From: Agilicoccus flavus
GTDB taxonomy: Bacteria; Actinomycetota; Actinomycetes; Actinomycetales; Dermatophilaceae
Assembly (NCBI RefSeq): GCF_014857905.1
Contig: NZ_JACYXE010000005.1
Coordinates: 1-64,000 of the forward strand
DNA: 64,000 nucleotides
Direction: 5' to 3'
The notes beneath the pieces are model-generated. The model saw only the letters and a list, made by a program, of their open reading frames with translations. It made no database searches and was not told the origin of the DNA. The translations under genes were made by a program, and so were the position numbers. Of this stretch, positions 1 through 8,291 are shown in pieces. Numbering within the stretch: position 1 is the first letter of the stretch; every line of letters starts with the position of its first letter.

Positions 1-424
1 CGTCGATAGCGTGACTCGGCGACGCGTCGGCGGCAAGGTCCCACACGTGGCCACGCGCGGTGCCGCGGGCGGCTGCGATGACCTTCTCCACCCGCGCCAC
101 ATCGCGGGCCAGGGCGGCGATAGTGCGGCAGATCGTGGCGTCCGAGGCCACCAGCCCGTACACCCCCGGCTCGGCCCGCAACAGGGCTGCGTCACGGCAG
201 GCGTCCCCACCCAACGCCAACGAGACCGCGACATCCAGCAGCACTTTCGCGGGATCGTGCCTGGCCAGCGGCTTACGCCACGGCCGCAACGCCTCACTCA
301 ATACCGCGTCCAGGCCCGCGACCCGCACCGTGCGCGTCAGCAGCGCACCGCCCGCCTGCGCCACCGCCGGCACATGAGCGGCGTCGACTCGGACATGCGG
401 GTACAGCCCGCTACGCTTACTCAC
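1..424 (-). CDS. IS1380-type transposase, N-terminal part (runs off left edge)
   Basis: A minus-strand frame opens with GTG at 424 and stays open to the window edge, giving about 141 residues. The start reads SKRSGLYPHVRVDAAHVP, followed by a segment with VASDATICRTIAAL and ARGHVWDLAAD. This is the typical beginning of actinobacterial IS1380-family DDE transposases, which are about 460 residues long, so only the first third is visible and the catalytic core lies outside. Whether the copy is intact cannot be judged. An inverted repeat just upstream (427-498) and the neighbouring IS630 remnant fit an insertion hot spot. The family call rests on remembered sequence resemblance. Confidence 0.8.
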   Translation of the reverse strand, partial: MSKRSGLYPHVRVDAAHVPAVAQAGGALLTRTVRVAGLDAVLSEALRPWRKPLARHDPAKVLLDVAVSLALGGDACRDAALLRAEPGVYGLVASDATICRTIAALARDVARVEKVIAAARGTARGHVWDLAADASPSHAID

Positions 425-426
425 CT

Positions 427-498
427 GAGAAGTGCCCTTCAGATCCTGCGGTTATCGACTTCAGCAATCGACATCCTTGCAGGTCAAGGGCACTTCTC
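427..498. repeat. Inverted repeat upstream of the IS1380 transposase
   Basis: GAGAAGTGCCCTT (427-439) is repeated as its exact reverse complement at 486-498, with looser pairing inside the arms. It lies in the leader of the transposase and could form an RNA hairpin limiting translation or be a transposase-binding subterminal repeat. The IS tip itself is probably near 525-540, but I cannot define it without a full copy. Confidence 0.6.
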
Positions 499-587
499 GC
501 GTTCAGGGGTCACTCACCCGATGAAATCTCCGGGCTAACCCCGGCTACCCGAAGGCCTCCGTCGGAACGATCCCGTATCGACTTGGA

Positions 588-1325
588 ATGCTTAATTCCC
601 TCCGTAAGGAGGCCCCCCTTGGTCCCTCACCGGCCACGGCGTGGAAGGAGTACGGAATCCAGCCGTGGCGGTCGGAGACGTTCCAGTTCTCGATTGATCC
701 CGAGCTGGTGGCCAAGGTCACCGACGTCGTCGGGCTCTACGTGGGGCCACCGCAGAACGCGGTCGTGCTCTGCGTGGATGAGAAGTCCCAGATCCAAGCG
801 CTGGACCGGACCGCGCCGATGCTGCCGATGCAGCCCGGCCTGCCCGAGCGTCGCACACACGACTACCGCCAGCACGGGACGACGACCCTGTTCGCGGCAC
901 CGGAGATCGCCACGGGGCAGGTCACCGCGGCCTGCAAACCCCGGCATCGCCACCAGGAGTTCCTGGCCTTCCTCAAGCAGGTCGCCAAGGCCTACCCCGA
1001 CCGCGAGTTGCACCTGGCCATGGATAACTACGCCGCGCACAAGAAGTCCGAGGTCCGTGACTGGCTGGGCGCCAATCCCCGCGTCCACGTCCACTTCACG
1101 CCGACCTCGGGATCCTGGCGCAACCTCGTCGAGGTCTGGTTCGGCATCATCGAACGCCAAGCCATCCACCGCGGTACCTTCCGATCCGTGGCCGACCTCA
1201 ACGCCAAGATCCGTGCCTTCATCACCGGCTGGAACGACCGCAAGCACCCCTTCGTGTGGACCATGACCGCCGACCACATCCTCAAGAAAGCCAACCGTCC
1301 ATCAACTTCAAACACGGCCCACTAG
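588..1325 (+). pseudogene. IS630-type transposase, 5'-truncated remnant
   Basis: The 245-residue frame contains the DDE catalytic core of IS630-family transposases: VLCVDEKSQIQ, then HLAMDNYAAH, then FTPTSGSWRNLVEVWFG, so all three acidic residues remain. Homology begins only around residue 15 (ATAWKEYGIQPWRSE). The N-terminal helix-turn-helix half of the usual protein of about 350 residues is missing, and no matching frame exists between it and the IS1380 element. It is therefore most likely a dead remnant. Its stop codon (1323-1325) overlaps the stop of the opposing glycosyltransferase gene, so the IS end appears fused to that gene. Confidence 0.85.
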
Positions 1326-1987
1326 AAATCTTCGAGGGTCAGGGCACTGATGCGATCATAGGCGTCAACTCCCTCTATTCCATTGTAAGTAGATCCGTAG
1401 AACTGGCGTGAGAAAACAGCACCGCTTCCTGCATACGAAGGCCCCGAGTGATAGTCCGGGAGAAAGTAATGCGACGGATAGACTGTCAACGGGTAGCCAT
1501 ACTCGTGCCATACCGAGGTTGTGACCATCGGACCAGTTGTCTTCCAAGCCCTATCGTGAACAACTGACGGCGCGTCTTGGATGGCCATAATTATGGCCGC
1601 AATGTACGAGGAGCCTGCTTTCGCTCCCATTACACCGTTGGCGAGAAGTCCTGGTAGATGTAATTCATTACTCCAGCAGGTGAAATCTTCGGGCTCCAGA
1701 AGCCAGTCCTCGAGTGGCCGAACACACATTGAGTCGGCATCCAACGCGACCCCGCCGTGAGAATACAGGATCTCGTAGCGCATGAGGTCAGCCACGCCAC
1801 ACAACTCACGACGACTCATCTCTCGCATATGACTTGCATTCACCCACGGCTGCGCGGCCAGCTCTGAGTTTCCCCACACCCGAACTTCATACTCGGGATT
1901 TTGGATGCGCCAGGAATCTATGCAACCGTTTGGGCGCTTGGAATCGTCGCCGACCCAAACAAAATGCAGAATCTTGGGAACGGTCAT
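1322..1987 (-). CDS. GT32-type DXD glycosyltransferase (Gly_transf_sug domain)
   Basis: This 221-residue cytoplasmic protein opens with PKILHFVWVGD, has CIDSW near residue 22 and a DXD sugar-nucleotide site (D83-A84-D85) preceded by DLMRYEILYSHGG. That order is diagnostic of Och1/capsular-type glycosyltransferases using a nucleotide sugar and a metal. It lies 26 nt downstream of the FkbM methyltransferase, so the two are probably co-transcribed and act on the same surface glycan. Its base composition is clearly AT-richer than the rest of the window, suggesting acquisition by transfer. The stop codon sits at the junction with the IS630 remnant, so the C-terminus may be truncated or IS-supplied. 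Donor and acceptor sugars are unknown. Confidence 0.85.
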   Translation of the reverse strand: MTVPKILHFVWVGDDSKRPNGCIDSWRIQNPEYEVRVWGNSELAAQPWVNASHMREMSRRELCGVADLMRYEILYSHGGVALDADSMCVRPLEDWLLEPEDFTCWSNELHLPGLLANGVMGAKAGSSYIAAIIMAIQDAPSVVHDRAWKTTGPMVTTSVWHEYGYPLTVYPSHYFLPDYHSGPSYAGSGAVFSRQFYGSTYNGIEGVDAYDRISALTLEDF

Positions 1988-2013
1988 GGCCTATTTCTCC
2001 GTCCGAGTAAAGG

Positions 2014-2895
2014 TCACTTTGAGCTATTCAGATCTTCTGGCCCAACGATGAGCGCTGGCTGCAGCAGAATCTCACTATCGGACACACTCGTCGAGTGCTC
2101 CATAAGCACGTGATAGAGGTACCCATGCGCAGCAATCGCAGAAACGGTGGCGGGAACAGGAGATGTCCCAGCAGAACCCAGGAGCGAGAAGGTCCAACCA
2201 TCATTCTCGAGACCATTGAGCAAGCTCACAAAGGGCTTCCAGTCGGACTTCATGCGCGGCGCGATGCACTCAAAAACAACGCGGGCCACGCGGTTAGCCC
2301 TCAGAAGACCCAGCATACCCCGAAAGACTCGGAGCTCTGCACCTTCAACATCAATTTTGACGAGGGATATGTCGTCTACTCCTTCGATAATGTCATCCAA
2401 TACAAAACAATCAACTTGCTCGACATGGGACGTATCATCGCCAACCCCCATGGTCATGGTCCCGTCGTCGACGGTCATGGCGGACGAGAGCCCACCCCAG
2501 CGAGGGTCTGATTTGATACGAATTTCGCCGTTAGCGTCCCCCAGCGCCATTCGGTGTGTGGATACGCGCTGGCCAAGCCAGTTAGATTCGACATTATCGC
2601 GTAGGAACATATAGTTCTCTAGAACTGGCTCGAACGCCAGGACCTGCCCCTCGGATCCGACAAGATGCCCCAGCAATGTCGTGAAGACCCCTATGTTGGC
2701 GCCAATGTCGATGACCGTATCCCCCGGCTTGACGGCCGTCATCAGGTAGCTCGCCAACTCATTCTCAAAGGAGCCCGACAAGGCAAGATGGGGGACGATA
2801 CTCATCTCTCTCGACGGACAGTAGAGATGGAAGCCCCAAACCGTTTGAACCAACAGACGCCCGTCACCTACATAGACGGCCTTAGCGTCGGACAC
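2014..2895 (-). CDS. FkbM-family SAM-dependent methyltransferase
   Basis: The protein has 293 residues. The SAM-binding motif I is DTVIDIGANIGVFTTL (about residues 59-74), followed by the acidic loop LAFEPVLENY and, near residue 180, the FkbM signature VKIDVEGAELRVFRGM. FkbM enzymes O-methylate sugars or other secondary metabolites. With the glycosyltransferase 26 nt downstream, methylation of a surface polysaccharide is the simplest reading. The GTG start at 2895 is preceded by GGGAGGGTAC, a good ribosome site. Like its neighbour it is AT-rich compared with the chromosome background. Substrate unknown. Confidence 0.88.
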   Translation of the reverse strand: MSDAKAVYVGDGRLLVQTVWGFHLYCPSREMSIVPHLALSGSFENELASYLMTAVKPGDTVIDIGANIGVFTTLLGHLVGSEGQVLAFEPVLENYMFLRDNVESNWLGQRVSTHRMALGDANGEIRIKSDPRWGGLSSAMTVDDGTMTMGVGDDTSHVEQVDCFVLDDIIEGVDDISLVKIDVEGAELRVFRGMLGLLRANRVARVVFECIAPRMKSDWKPFVSLLNGLENDGWTFSLLGSAGTSPVPATVSAIAAHGYLYHVLMEHSTSVSDSEILLQPALIVGPEDLNSSK

Positions 2896-3311
2896 GTACC
2901 CTCCCGGATGCTAGCCGTGCTTACCCACGCGGACCATGGACCATCGCCACGGAGTGCAACATACCGAGCGCGGCCCTGCGATTTCCCCTATCGGCGGACC
3001 TGGGAGTTTTCTGAGATGCCAACGAGATCCGCTGCCTCCGGGCGGCCCATCTAGGCCCGTCGGCGCCGGTCTGCAACAGGGTCGATTCAGGCGACACGCC
3101 GATGACGCGAGTCGTGACGACACCTGACAGGACTCTGACCCCTTGATCCCGGCAGCGTTATCAGGCCGTTATCAAGTTTCAGGTCGAGGCGCGACTCGGA
3201 CGGCCGTATAGATCGTCAGCTCGCCGCGCGCCGGACGCGCACCGCCGGGCGCTGCGGGGGGGACCTGTGGCTCCGTGCATCAAGGACGACACGACGAGAG
3301 AAGGATCTCTG
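2896..3311. promoter_or_regulatory. Divergent intergenic region with twin CGTTATCA boxes
   Basis: These 416 bases separate the minus-strand glycan genes from the plus-strand secreted protein and contain no convincing gene. Base composition returns to GC-rich here, marking the island edge. Two exact CGTTATCA boxes, at 3156-3163 and 3167-3174, are spaced 11 bp apart (about one helical turn), as expected for an activator or repressor binding on one DNA face. Their role is inferred from position only. Confidence 0.4.
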
Positions 3312-4808
3312 ATGAGCACCCATACGCCCCGCACCCTGGCCACGCTGGTCGCGTTCGGCCTGGCCGGCGCCGGACTCGCCGCCCCGGCCCTGGCCGCCAC
3401 CACTCCGGCTCCCAAGAACATCGCGGTCAAGGCCACGCAGTACCCGCGCCTCATCGACAACCCGGGCGCCGCCGACGACGTGGTCCGCTTCACGAACGTC
3501 CCCGGCGCCGCGTGGAAGCTCGGAGCTGCCCCGGTCACGTTTGCCTCGGGTCGCACGACGGCCGACGTCAACGTCACCGCCGCCTCGACTGCCACGCTCG
3601 CGGCCGTCACCGGTGACGAGACCACGTGGGCGGTCCCCGTCGGGATGCCGACCGCATGGAACTACCCGGCCCCGAGCGCCGACCTCGCGCCGGCCGTGGA
3701 CGTCTCCACGATCACCGCCGTCTTCAACGACCTGCCCGGCGCCACGAAGGACACCGTGACCCTCACCAACGTCAAGGGTGTCGCCTGGACCGTCACGTCG
3801 GGCACGACCGTGACGACGCACGACTCGACGACTCTGGCCGGCAAGGCCTCCGTCGCGGTCCCGGTCACGAGCACCTCCACGGTGGCGGCGCGCCTCATGC
3901 CCGGTTACACCGGCAGCGCAGCGTTGCCCACGTTCTCCAATTCCGTCACCGCGACCCCCGAGGTCGCGCTCAGTGCCACCTACCTCGACTCGCTGGTCCA
4001 GGTCGGCGAGAACCCCAGCGACAAGATCAAGGGCTACGGGCCCGGCGCGGCCAAGGAGTCCGTCAAGGTCACCGGCATCCCCGGCGTGAAGTGGAAGGTC
4101 GGCAGCCTCGCGCCCAAGGCAGTCACCGGCGTCGGTTACCTGCCCGTCGACGACGACGACATCGTCTCCGGCATGATGACGGTGACGGCCGTGGCGGCCA
4201 AGGGGTACACGGTTCCGGCCGGCTGGTCGAAGGTGCTCGACTTCACGGACGGCGCCACCATCCCCACGATCGTCGTGCAGGACGCCGACGTGAAGACCAC
4301 GGACCGGGGCGGAATCTCCGCCGACACGATCACGCTCGCCGCGCAGCAGGGCATGGCCTGGTGGGTCGGTCAGGCCGACGCGAAGGGCAGGATCGTCTAC
4401 GCCGCCCAGAAGCCGGGTAAGAACGGCGCGGTCGTCTACAAGGTGAAGCACGCGGCCAAGGCGACGACCGACGCGACGGTGTACCTCAAGCCGGTCCCGA
4501 ACCGCGGATACGTGCTCGACACCACGAAGCTGATCACCCCGAGCCACGCCTTCACCCGCGAAGCGACCATCGTCGCCGCCGACAACAACAGCGTCTCGGC
4601 CGAGAGCGTCACCTTCAAGCCGTACCTCGGCGTGACGGCGTGGGACGTCAAGTACACGCAGACCGTGGGCACCAGGACGACGACGAAGACGCTGTCGGTC
4701 AAGCCCGGCGAGATCGAGGCCCTGGGTGCGACGAGCGCGACCATCGTGTTCCCGTCCACCCCGAAGGTCACCCCGAAGCTGGCCAAGGACTACCGCCTCG
4801 CCAACTGA
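3312..4808 (+). CDS. Secreted protein with about five degenerate repeat domains
   Basis: The ATG at 3312 follows AGAAGGA with 6-nt spacing; an earlier in-frame ATG at 3267 lacks a ribosome site. The 498-residue product starts with a Sec signal peptide ending near PALAATTPAP. The mature part consists of roughly 90-residue repeats, each with a 'DxVxxTNVPGVxWxV' strand pair followed by a segment ending in 'GY' (for example VRFTNVPGAAWKLG, VTLTNVKGVAWTV, VKVTGIPGVKWKV). No enzymatic motif, LPXTG anchor or membrane segment is visible, so it is probably a released or cell-wall-associated beta-rich protein. I do not recognise the family. A strong hairpin follows the stop. Confidence 0.8.
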   Translation: MSTHTPRTLATLVAFGLAGAGLAAPALAATTPAPKNIAVKATQYPRLIDNPGAADDVVRFTNVPGAAWKLGAAPVTFASGRTTADVNVTAASTATLAAVTGDETTWAVPVGMPTAWNYPAPSADLAPAVDVSTITAVFNDLPGATKDTVTLTNVKGVAWTVTSGTTVTTHDSTTLAGKASVAVPVTSTSTVAARLMPGYTGSAALPTFSNSVTATPEVALSATYLDSLVQVGENPSDKIKGYGPGAAKESVKVTGIPGVKWKVGSLAPKAVTGVGYLPVDDDDIVSGMMTVTAVAAKGYTVPAGWSKVLDFTDGATIPTIVVQDADVKTTDRGGISADTITLAAQQGMAWWVGQADAKGRIVYAAQKPGKNGAVVYKVKHAAKATTDATVYLKPVPNRGYVLDTTKLITPSHAFTREATIVAADNNSVSAESVTFKPYLGVTAWDVKYTQTVGTRTTTKTLSVKPGEIEALGATSATIVFPSTPKVTPKLAKDYRLAN

Positions 4809-4824
4809 TCCACGGCTGATCGCA

Positions 4825-4869
4825 CACGACGGCGCCGCCGACCTGCAGGGGGTCGGCGGCGCCGTCGTG
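4825..4869. terminator. Bidirectional terminator hairpin, 19-bp perfect stem
   Basis: Arms 4825-4843 and 4851-4869 are perfectly complementary (19 bp) around a 7-nt loop, between two convergent genes ending at 4808 and 4885. No T-tract follows, as is common in high-GC actinobacteria. Confidence 0.85.
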
Positions 4870-4884
4870 CTCGGCCTTCTGCGA

Positions 4885-5814
4885 TCAGCGCCCCAGCACG
4901 TCCTTCGCGATCCGCGCGAGCGTCACCTGCCCGATGGCCCGGAACGGATGCAGGGGGTCGGGGGCGACGGACCCGGTCGGCCCGCCGAGCTCGGTGTGGG
5001 CGAGGGCGCTCATCACCGTGTAGGCGTCGCCGGCGGAGAAGCCGCGCTCGTCGGTGAGGACGGCGAAGAGGTCCTCGTAGGCGCGGTCGATGGAGGTCTG
5101 GACCGGGTCGCCGAGGCCGACGCACACGATCTCGTCGCCGGTGTCGACGCGCGGCGCCCGCAGGTTCTTGCCCTTGAGCAGGTCGACGCTCACGGTGGCG
5201 CGGCCGGCGATCTCGATGGCGACGAACGACGACTCGCCGCGGCTCATCACGGCGTGGATGTCGCCGATCGCGAGCAGCGCGCCGGGCACCTGCACCGGGA
5301 GGTAGACGGTCGAGCCGGGGCGGGCGTCGGTGAGGTCCATGTTGCCGCCGGTGGGGTACGACGGCATGACCGTCGACATGTCCTGTTCGGCGGCGGCGAC
5401 GCCGATGCACCCGACCATCGGGCGGGCCGGGCACGAGATCGAGTCCGTGAGCCGCACGACGCCGTCCGACACCGGGATGCGCCGCACGTAGAATTCCTCC
5501 CCCATCGGGTCGGCGAGCGCCCCGGCCCCGGGGATGTAGAGCGACCAGCCCTGCTCCGCGAGCTCGATGTCGTGGATCGTCACCGCGAGCGCGTCGCCCG
5601 ACTCGGCGCCCTCGACGAACACCGGGCCGGTGATCGGGTTGAGGGTCGCGGTCACCTTGGACAGGTCGCGGAACTCCTCCATCTGGGCGTACGCGGCGTC
5701 GTCGGTCTCGAACGCGATCCGCTCCCCCGTGCCGGGCGCGACGCGCAGGACCGGCTCGGCGTCGGGCGACCAGCCGGGGCCGGACTGCTCCTTGGTGAGG
5801 ACGTGCGTGGTCAT
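4885..5814 (-). CDS. Acetamidase/formamidase family amidohydrolase
   Basis: The 309-residue protein shows the FmdA/AmdA signature GDIHAVMSRGE, with an earlier segment MPSYPTGGNMDLTD, both typical of the metal-dependent acetamidase/formamidase family that releases ammonia and a carboxylate from short amides. No signal peptide is present, so it is cytosolic. The ATG at 5814 overlaps the stop of the upstream permease by four bases (ATGA), implying translational coupling. It is the last gene of a three-gene operon with a permease and an alpha/beta hydrolase, consistent with uptake and hydrolysis of an amide or amino-acid amide. The exact substrate is not readable from sequence. Confidence 0.88.
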   Translation of the reverse strand: MTTHVLTKEQSGPGWSPDAEPVLRVAPGTGERIAFETDDAAYAQMEEFRDLSKVTATLNPITGPVFVEGAESGDALAVTIHDIELAEQGWSLYIPGAGALADPMGEEFYVRRIPVSDGVVRLTDSISCPARPMVGCIGVAAAEQDMSTVMPSYPTGGNMDLTDARPGSTVYLPVQVPGALLAIGDIHAVMSRGESSFVAIEIAGRATVSVDLLKGKNLRAPRVDTGDEIVCVGLGDPVQTSIDRAYEDLFAVLTDERGFSAGDAYTVMSALAHTELGGPTGSVAPDPLHPFRAIGQVTLARIAKDVLGR

Positions 5815-7208
5815 CGGATCTCCTGGGTGGCGCTGTCGGCGCGGTGTTCGGGCAGGATGCCGATCCCGCGGCGCTGGTAATAGAGCATGACGAGGACGCC
5901 GATCGCGAGCCACACGAGCCCGCCGATCTTCGCGGCCGGATCGGCGTTGACGAGGACGAAGCCGATGATGAGGAAGCCGATGATAGGCCCGATCCAGTGC
6001 AGGACGACGTTCCGCGACCGGCGGCGGACGCCGAAGTACACGATGACCGAGACGTGCAGCAGCATGAAGCTCGTCAGGGCCCCGAAATTGACGAGGCTCG
6101 AGATGAGGCCGATCTGCCCGACGAAGAACAGCCCGAGCACGAGGGTCAGGCCCGCGACGAGAAGAATGGCCCGCTCGGGCACGCGGTTCCGCACGTTCAC
6201 GTGGGAGAGGAAGCGCGGCAACTGGCCGTCGCGGCTCATCGAGAACAATAGCCGCGAGGTCGCGCTCTGGGCCGCGACGGCGTTCGCGATGCCGACGGCG
6301 AGCGCGTTCATCGCGAGGAAGGCCAGCTGCCAGCCGTGCGACGACACCGACTCGACGATGCCGAAGAACGCGTTGCCGGTCTCCTCCTCCGGGAACGAGG
6401 CCGTGTCGGGGACGAGCATCCCCGCGAGCCAGGTCTGCGTCACGAAGAAGAAGGCGACGACGAAGAGGCCCGTGATCATCGCGAAGCCCGCCGAGCGGTG
6501 GCCGCCCTTGCTCTCCTCGGCCAGCGTGGCGATGCCGTCGAACCCGAGGAAGGAGAGGACGGCGATCGACAGGGCCGTCGCGACGAGGGGCGCGCTGAAC
6601 TGCTCGGGGTTGAACAGGGGCGCCGTCGTGAACCGGGCCCCGTTGAGGCCCTTCGAGATCGCCGTCACCGCCATGACGGCGAAGATGACGATGAAGAGCA
6701 CCTCGGCCGTGAGGAACAATCGGTTGACGACGGCCGTGAACGAGATGCCGATGTAGTTGATCGCCGTGTTGATGACGAGGAAGACGACGATCCAGGCCCA
6801 CTTGGGCACGGCCGGGAAGATCCCCGACATCGACTCGGCGGCGAACACGTAGAGCAGCGTCGGGACGAGCAGGTAGTCGAGCAGGATCGTCCACCCGGCG
6901 ATGAAGCCCAGGCGCGGGTCGATGCCCCGCCCGACGTAGGAATAGACCGAGCCGGCGATGGGAAAGGCGCGCGACATTTGCGCGTAGGACAGCGCCGTGA
7001 ACGTCATCGCGACGAGCCCCACGAGGTAGACGAACGGCACCATGCCGGCGGCCTCGTTGTAGACGGTGCCGTAGATCGCCCACGGCGCGATGGGCACCAT
7101 GAAAACGAGGCCGTAGACGAGGAGGTCCACGGTGGACAGTCCTCGGGAAAGCTCCTGCTTGTGCCCGAATTGTTCGAGGTCGCCCGCGGAACGGTGGTCA
7201 TCGGTCAT
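5811..7208 (-). CDS. APC-superfamily amino acid/amide permease
   Basis: This 465-residue integral membrane protein has about twelve hydrophobic segments. It begins after a short hydrophilic N-terminus with LSTVDLLVYGLVFMVPIAP, and later has ALSYAQMSRAFPIAGSVYSY and FLGFDGIATLAEE, all typical of the APC family (amino acid/polyamine/organocation symporters). It sits 16 nt after the alpha/beta hydrolase gene and overlaps the amidase start by 4 nt, so it most likely imports that pathway's substrate. Regulation is probably by the divergent GntR protein through the palindrome at 8199-8223. Confidence 0.9.
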   Translation of the reverse strand: MTDDHRSAGDLEQFGHKQELSRGLSTVDLLVYGLVFMVPIAPWAIYGTVYNEAAGMVPFVYLVGLVAMTFTALSYAQMSRAFPIAGSVYSYVGRGIDPRLGFIAGWTILLDYLLVPTLLYVFAAESMSGIFPAVPKWAWIVVFLVINTAINYIGISFTAVVNRLFLTAEVLFIVIFAVMAVTAISKGLNGARFTTAPLFNPEQFSAPLVATALSIAVLSFLGFDGIATLAEESKGGHRSAGFAMITGLFVVAFFFVTQTWLAGMLVPDTASFPEEETGNAFFGIVESVSSHGWQLAFLAMNALAVGIANAVAAQSATSRLLFSMSRDGQLPRFLSHVNVRNRVPERAILLVAGLTLVLGLFFVGQIGLISSLVNFGALTSFMLLHVSVIVYFGVRRRSRNVVLHWIGPIIGFLIIGFVLVNADPAAKIGGLVWLAIGVLVMLYYQRRGIGILPEHRADSATQEIR

Positions 7209-7224
7209 GTAGGTCCTTCGAGAA

Positions 7225-8154
7225 TCAGTCGTGGGAGCGGAGGAAGTCGCCGACGACGCTCAGGAACGCCTCGGGCTCCTCCACGTGCGGCATGTGGCTG
7301 GAGTCGCCGAACACGTGGGAGCGGACGTCGGGGATGCGCTCGACGAACGGGGCCCACGTCTCCGGCCGCGCCTCGTCGTGGGCGCCGGCGACGACGAGCG
7401 TGGGCACGTCGATCCCGCCCAGGCGGTCGACGACGCTCCAGGAGCGCAGCGAGCCGACGACGTGGAACTCGCTGGGCCCGTTCATCGTGTGGTAGACGGT
7501 CGGGTCCTCGGCCAGCTGCGCGAACGAGTCGGCCACCTCGGGCGGGTTCGGCACGACCCGGCACACGTGCCGGTCGTAGAACACCTGCATGGCCCGCTCG
7601 TACTCGGGCGAGTCGGTCGTCCCCGCCTCCTCGTGCTCGAGCAGCGTCTCCTGCACCTCCCGCGGCAGCCGGTCGCGCAGCTCGTTCGCGGCACGCAGCC
7701 ACAGCTCCATCGACGCCGGCGAGTCGCAGACCGTCATCGAGCGGACGCCGCGAGGGTCGGCGAGCACGACCTCCGGCGCGAGCATGCCGCCCCACGACTG
7801 GCCGAGCAGATGGAAGCGGTCGGCGATGCCGAGCGCCTCGACGACCGCGCGCAACTCGGCGACGAACAGCTCAGGTGTCCAGAAGTCCGCCGGTGCCTCG
7901 GGCAGGTGCGTGCTGCCCCCGCAGCCGAGCTGGTCGTAGTGGACGACGGCCCGCCCCTGCCGGGCCAGGTTGGCCATCATCAGCGCGTAGTTGTGGCCGA
8001 CGCCGGGGCCGCCGTGGAGCACGACGAGCGGGGCGGGGCCGCCGGCCTGGAGGTCGCCGGTGATCCGGTACCAGGTCTGCCCGCCGCGGAAGGGCACGGC
8101 GCCCTCCGTCGTCGCGGGCGGGAAACGCGCATCGATCGTCGTGGCCAACGTCAT
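7225..8154 (-). CDS. Alpha/beta hydrolase, proline iminopeptidase / L-amino acid amidase type
   Basis: The 309-residue protein has the oxyanion motif HGGPGVGHNY (about residue 47), the nucleophile elbow GQSWGG (Ser about 120), an acid in VAGAHDEARP and a terminal GDSSHMPHVEEP histidine. This is the proline-iminopeptidase-like family, which includes amino-acid amidases. It is first in an operon with an APC permease and an acetamidase, suggesting breakdown of a peptide or amide to a product the second enzyme uses. Start choice: ATG at 8154, where homology begins. A GTG at 8196 would add 14 unsupported residues and reach almost to the regulator's operator. Confidence 0.85.
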   Translation of the reverse strand: MTLATTIDARFPPATTEGAVPFRGGQTWYRITGDLQAGGPAPLVVLHGGPGVGHNYALMMANLARQGRAVVHYDQLGCGGSTHLPEAPADFWTPELFVAELRAVVEALGIADRFHLLGQSWGGMLAPEVVLADPRGVRSMTVCDSPASMELWLRAANELRDRLPREVQETLLEHEEAGTTDSPEYERAMQVFYDRHVCRVVPNPPEVADSFAQLAEDPTVYHTMNGPSEFHVVGSLRSWSVVDRLGGIDVPTLVVAGAHDEARPETWAPFVERIPDVRSHVFGDSSHMPHVEEPEAFLSVVGDFLRSHD

Positions 8155-8198
8155 CACCTCGGGAGCTCGGGACGGTGTGCGCGAGTAGTGAACCACCC

Positions 8199-8223
8199 CA
8201 AAGGTCAGGTGACAATACCTTTG
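8199..8223. promoter_or_regulatory. Probable GntR operator palindrome
   Basis: CAAAGGT (8199-8205) and ACCTTTG (8217-8223) form a perfect 7-bp inverted repeat with an 11-nt spacer, in the divergent region between the amide operon and the gntR gene. Dimeric GntR/FadR proteins bind such palindromes, so autoregulation plus operon repression is likely. Confidence 0.6.
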
Positions 8224-8291
8224 CCCGTGGCGTCACCGGCGGCGGCCGCTGGCCTACCGTGGGCGTCCACGACGAACGAGGAGGTCGGGCG

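Noticed and set aside
3267-3311. Earlier ATG for the secreted repeat protein
   Set aside because: It lacks a ribosome site and would place hydrophilic residues ahead of a good signal peptide. ATG 3312 has AGAAGGA.
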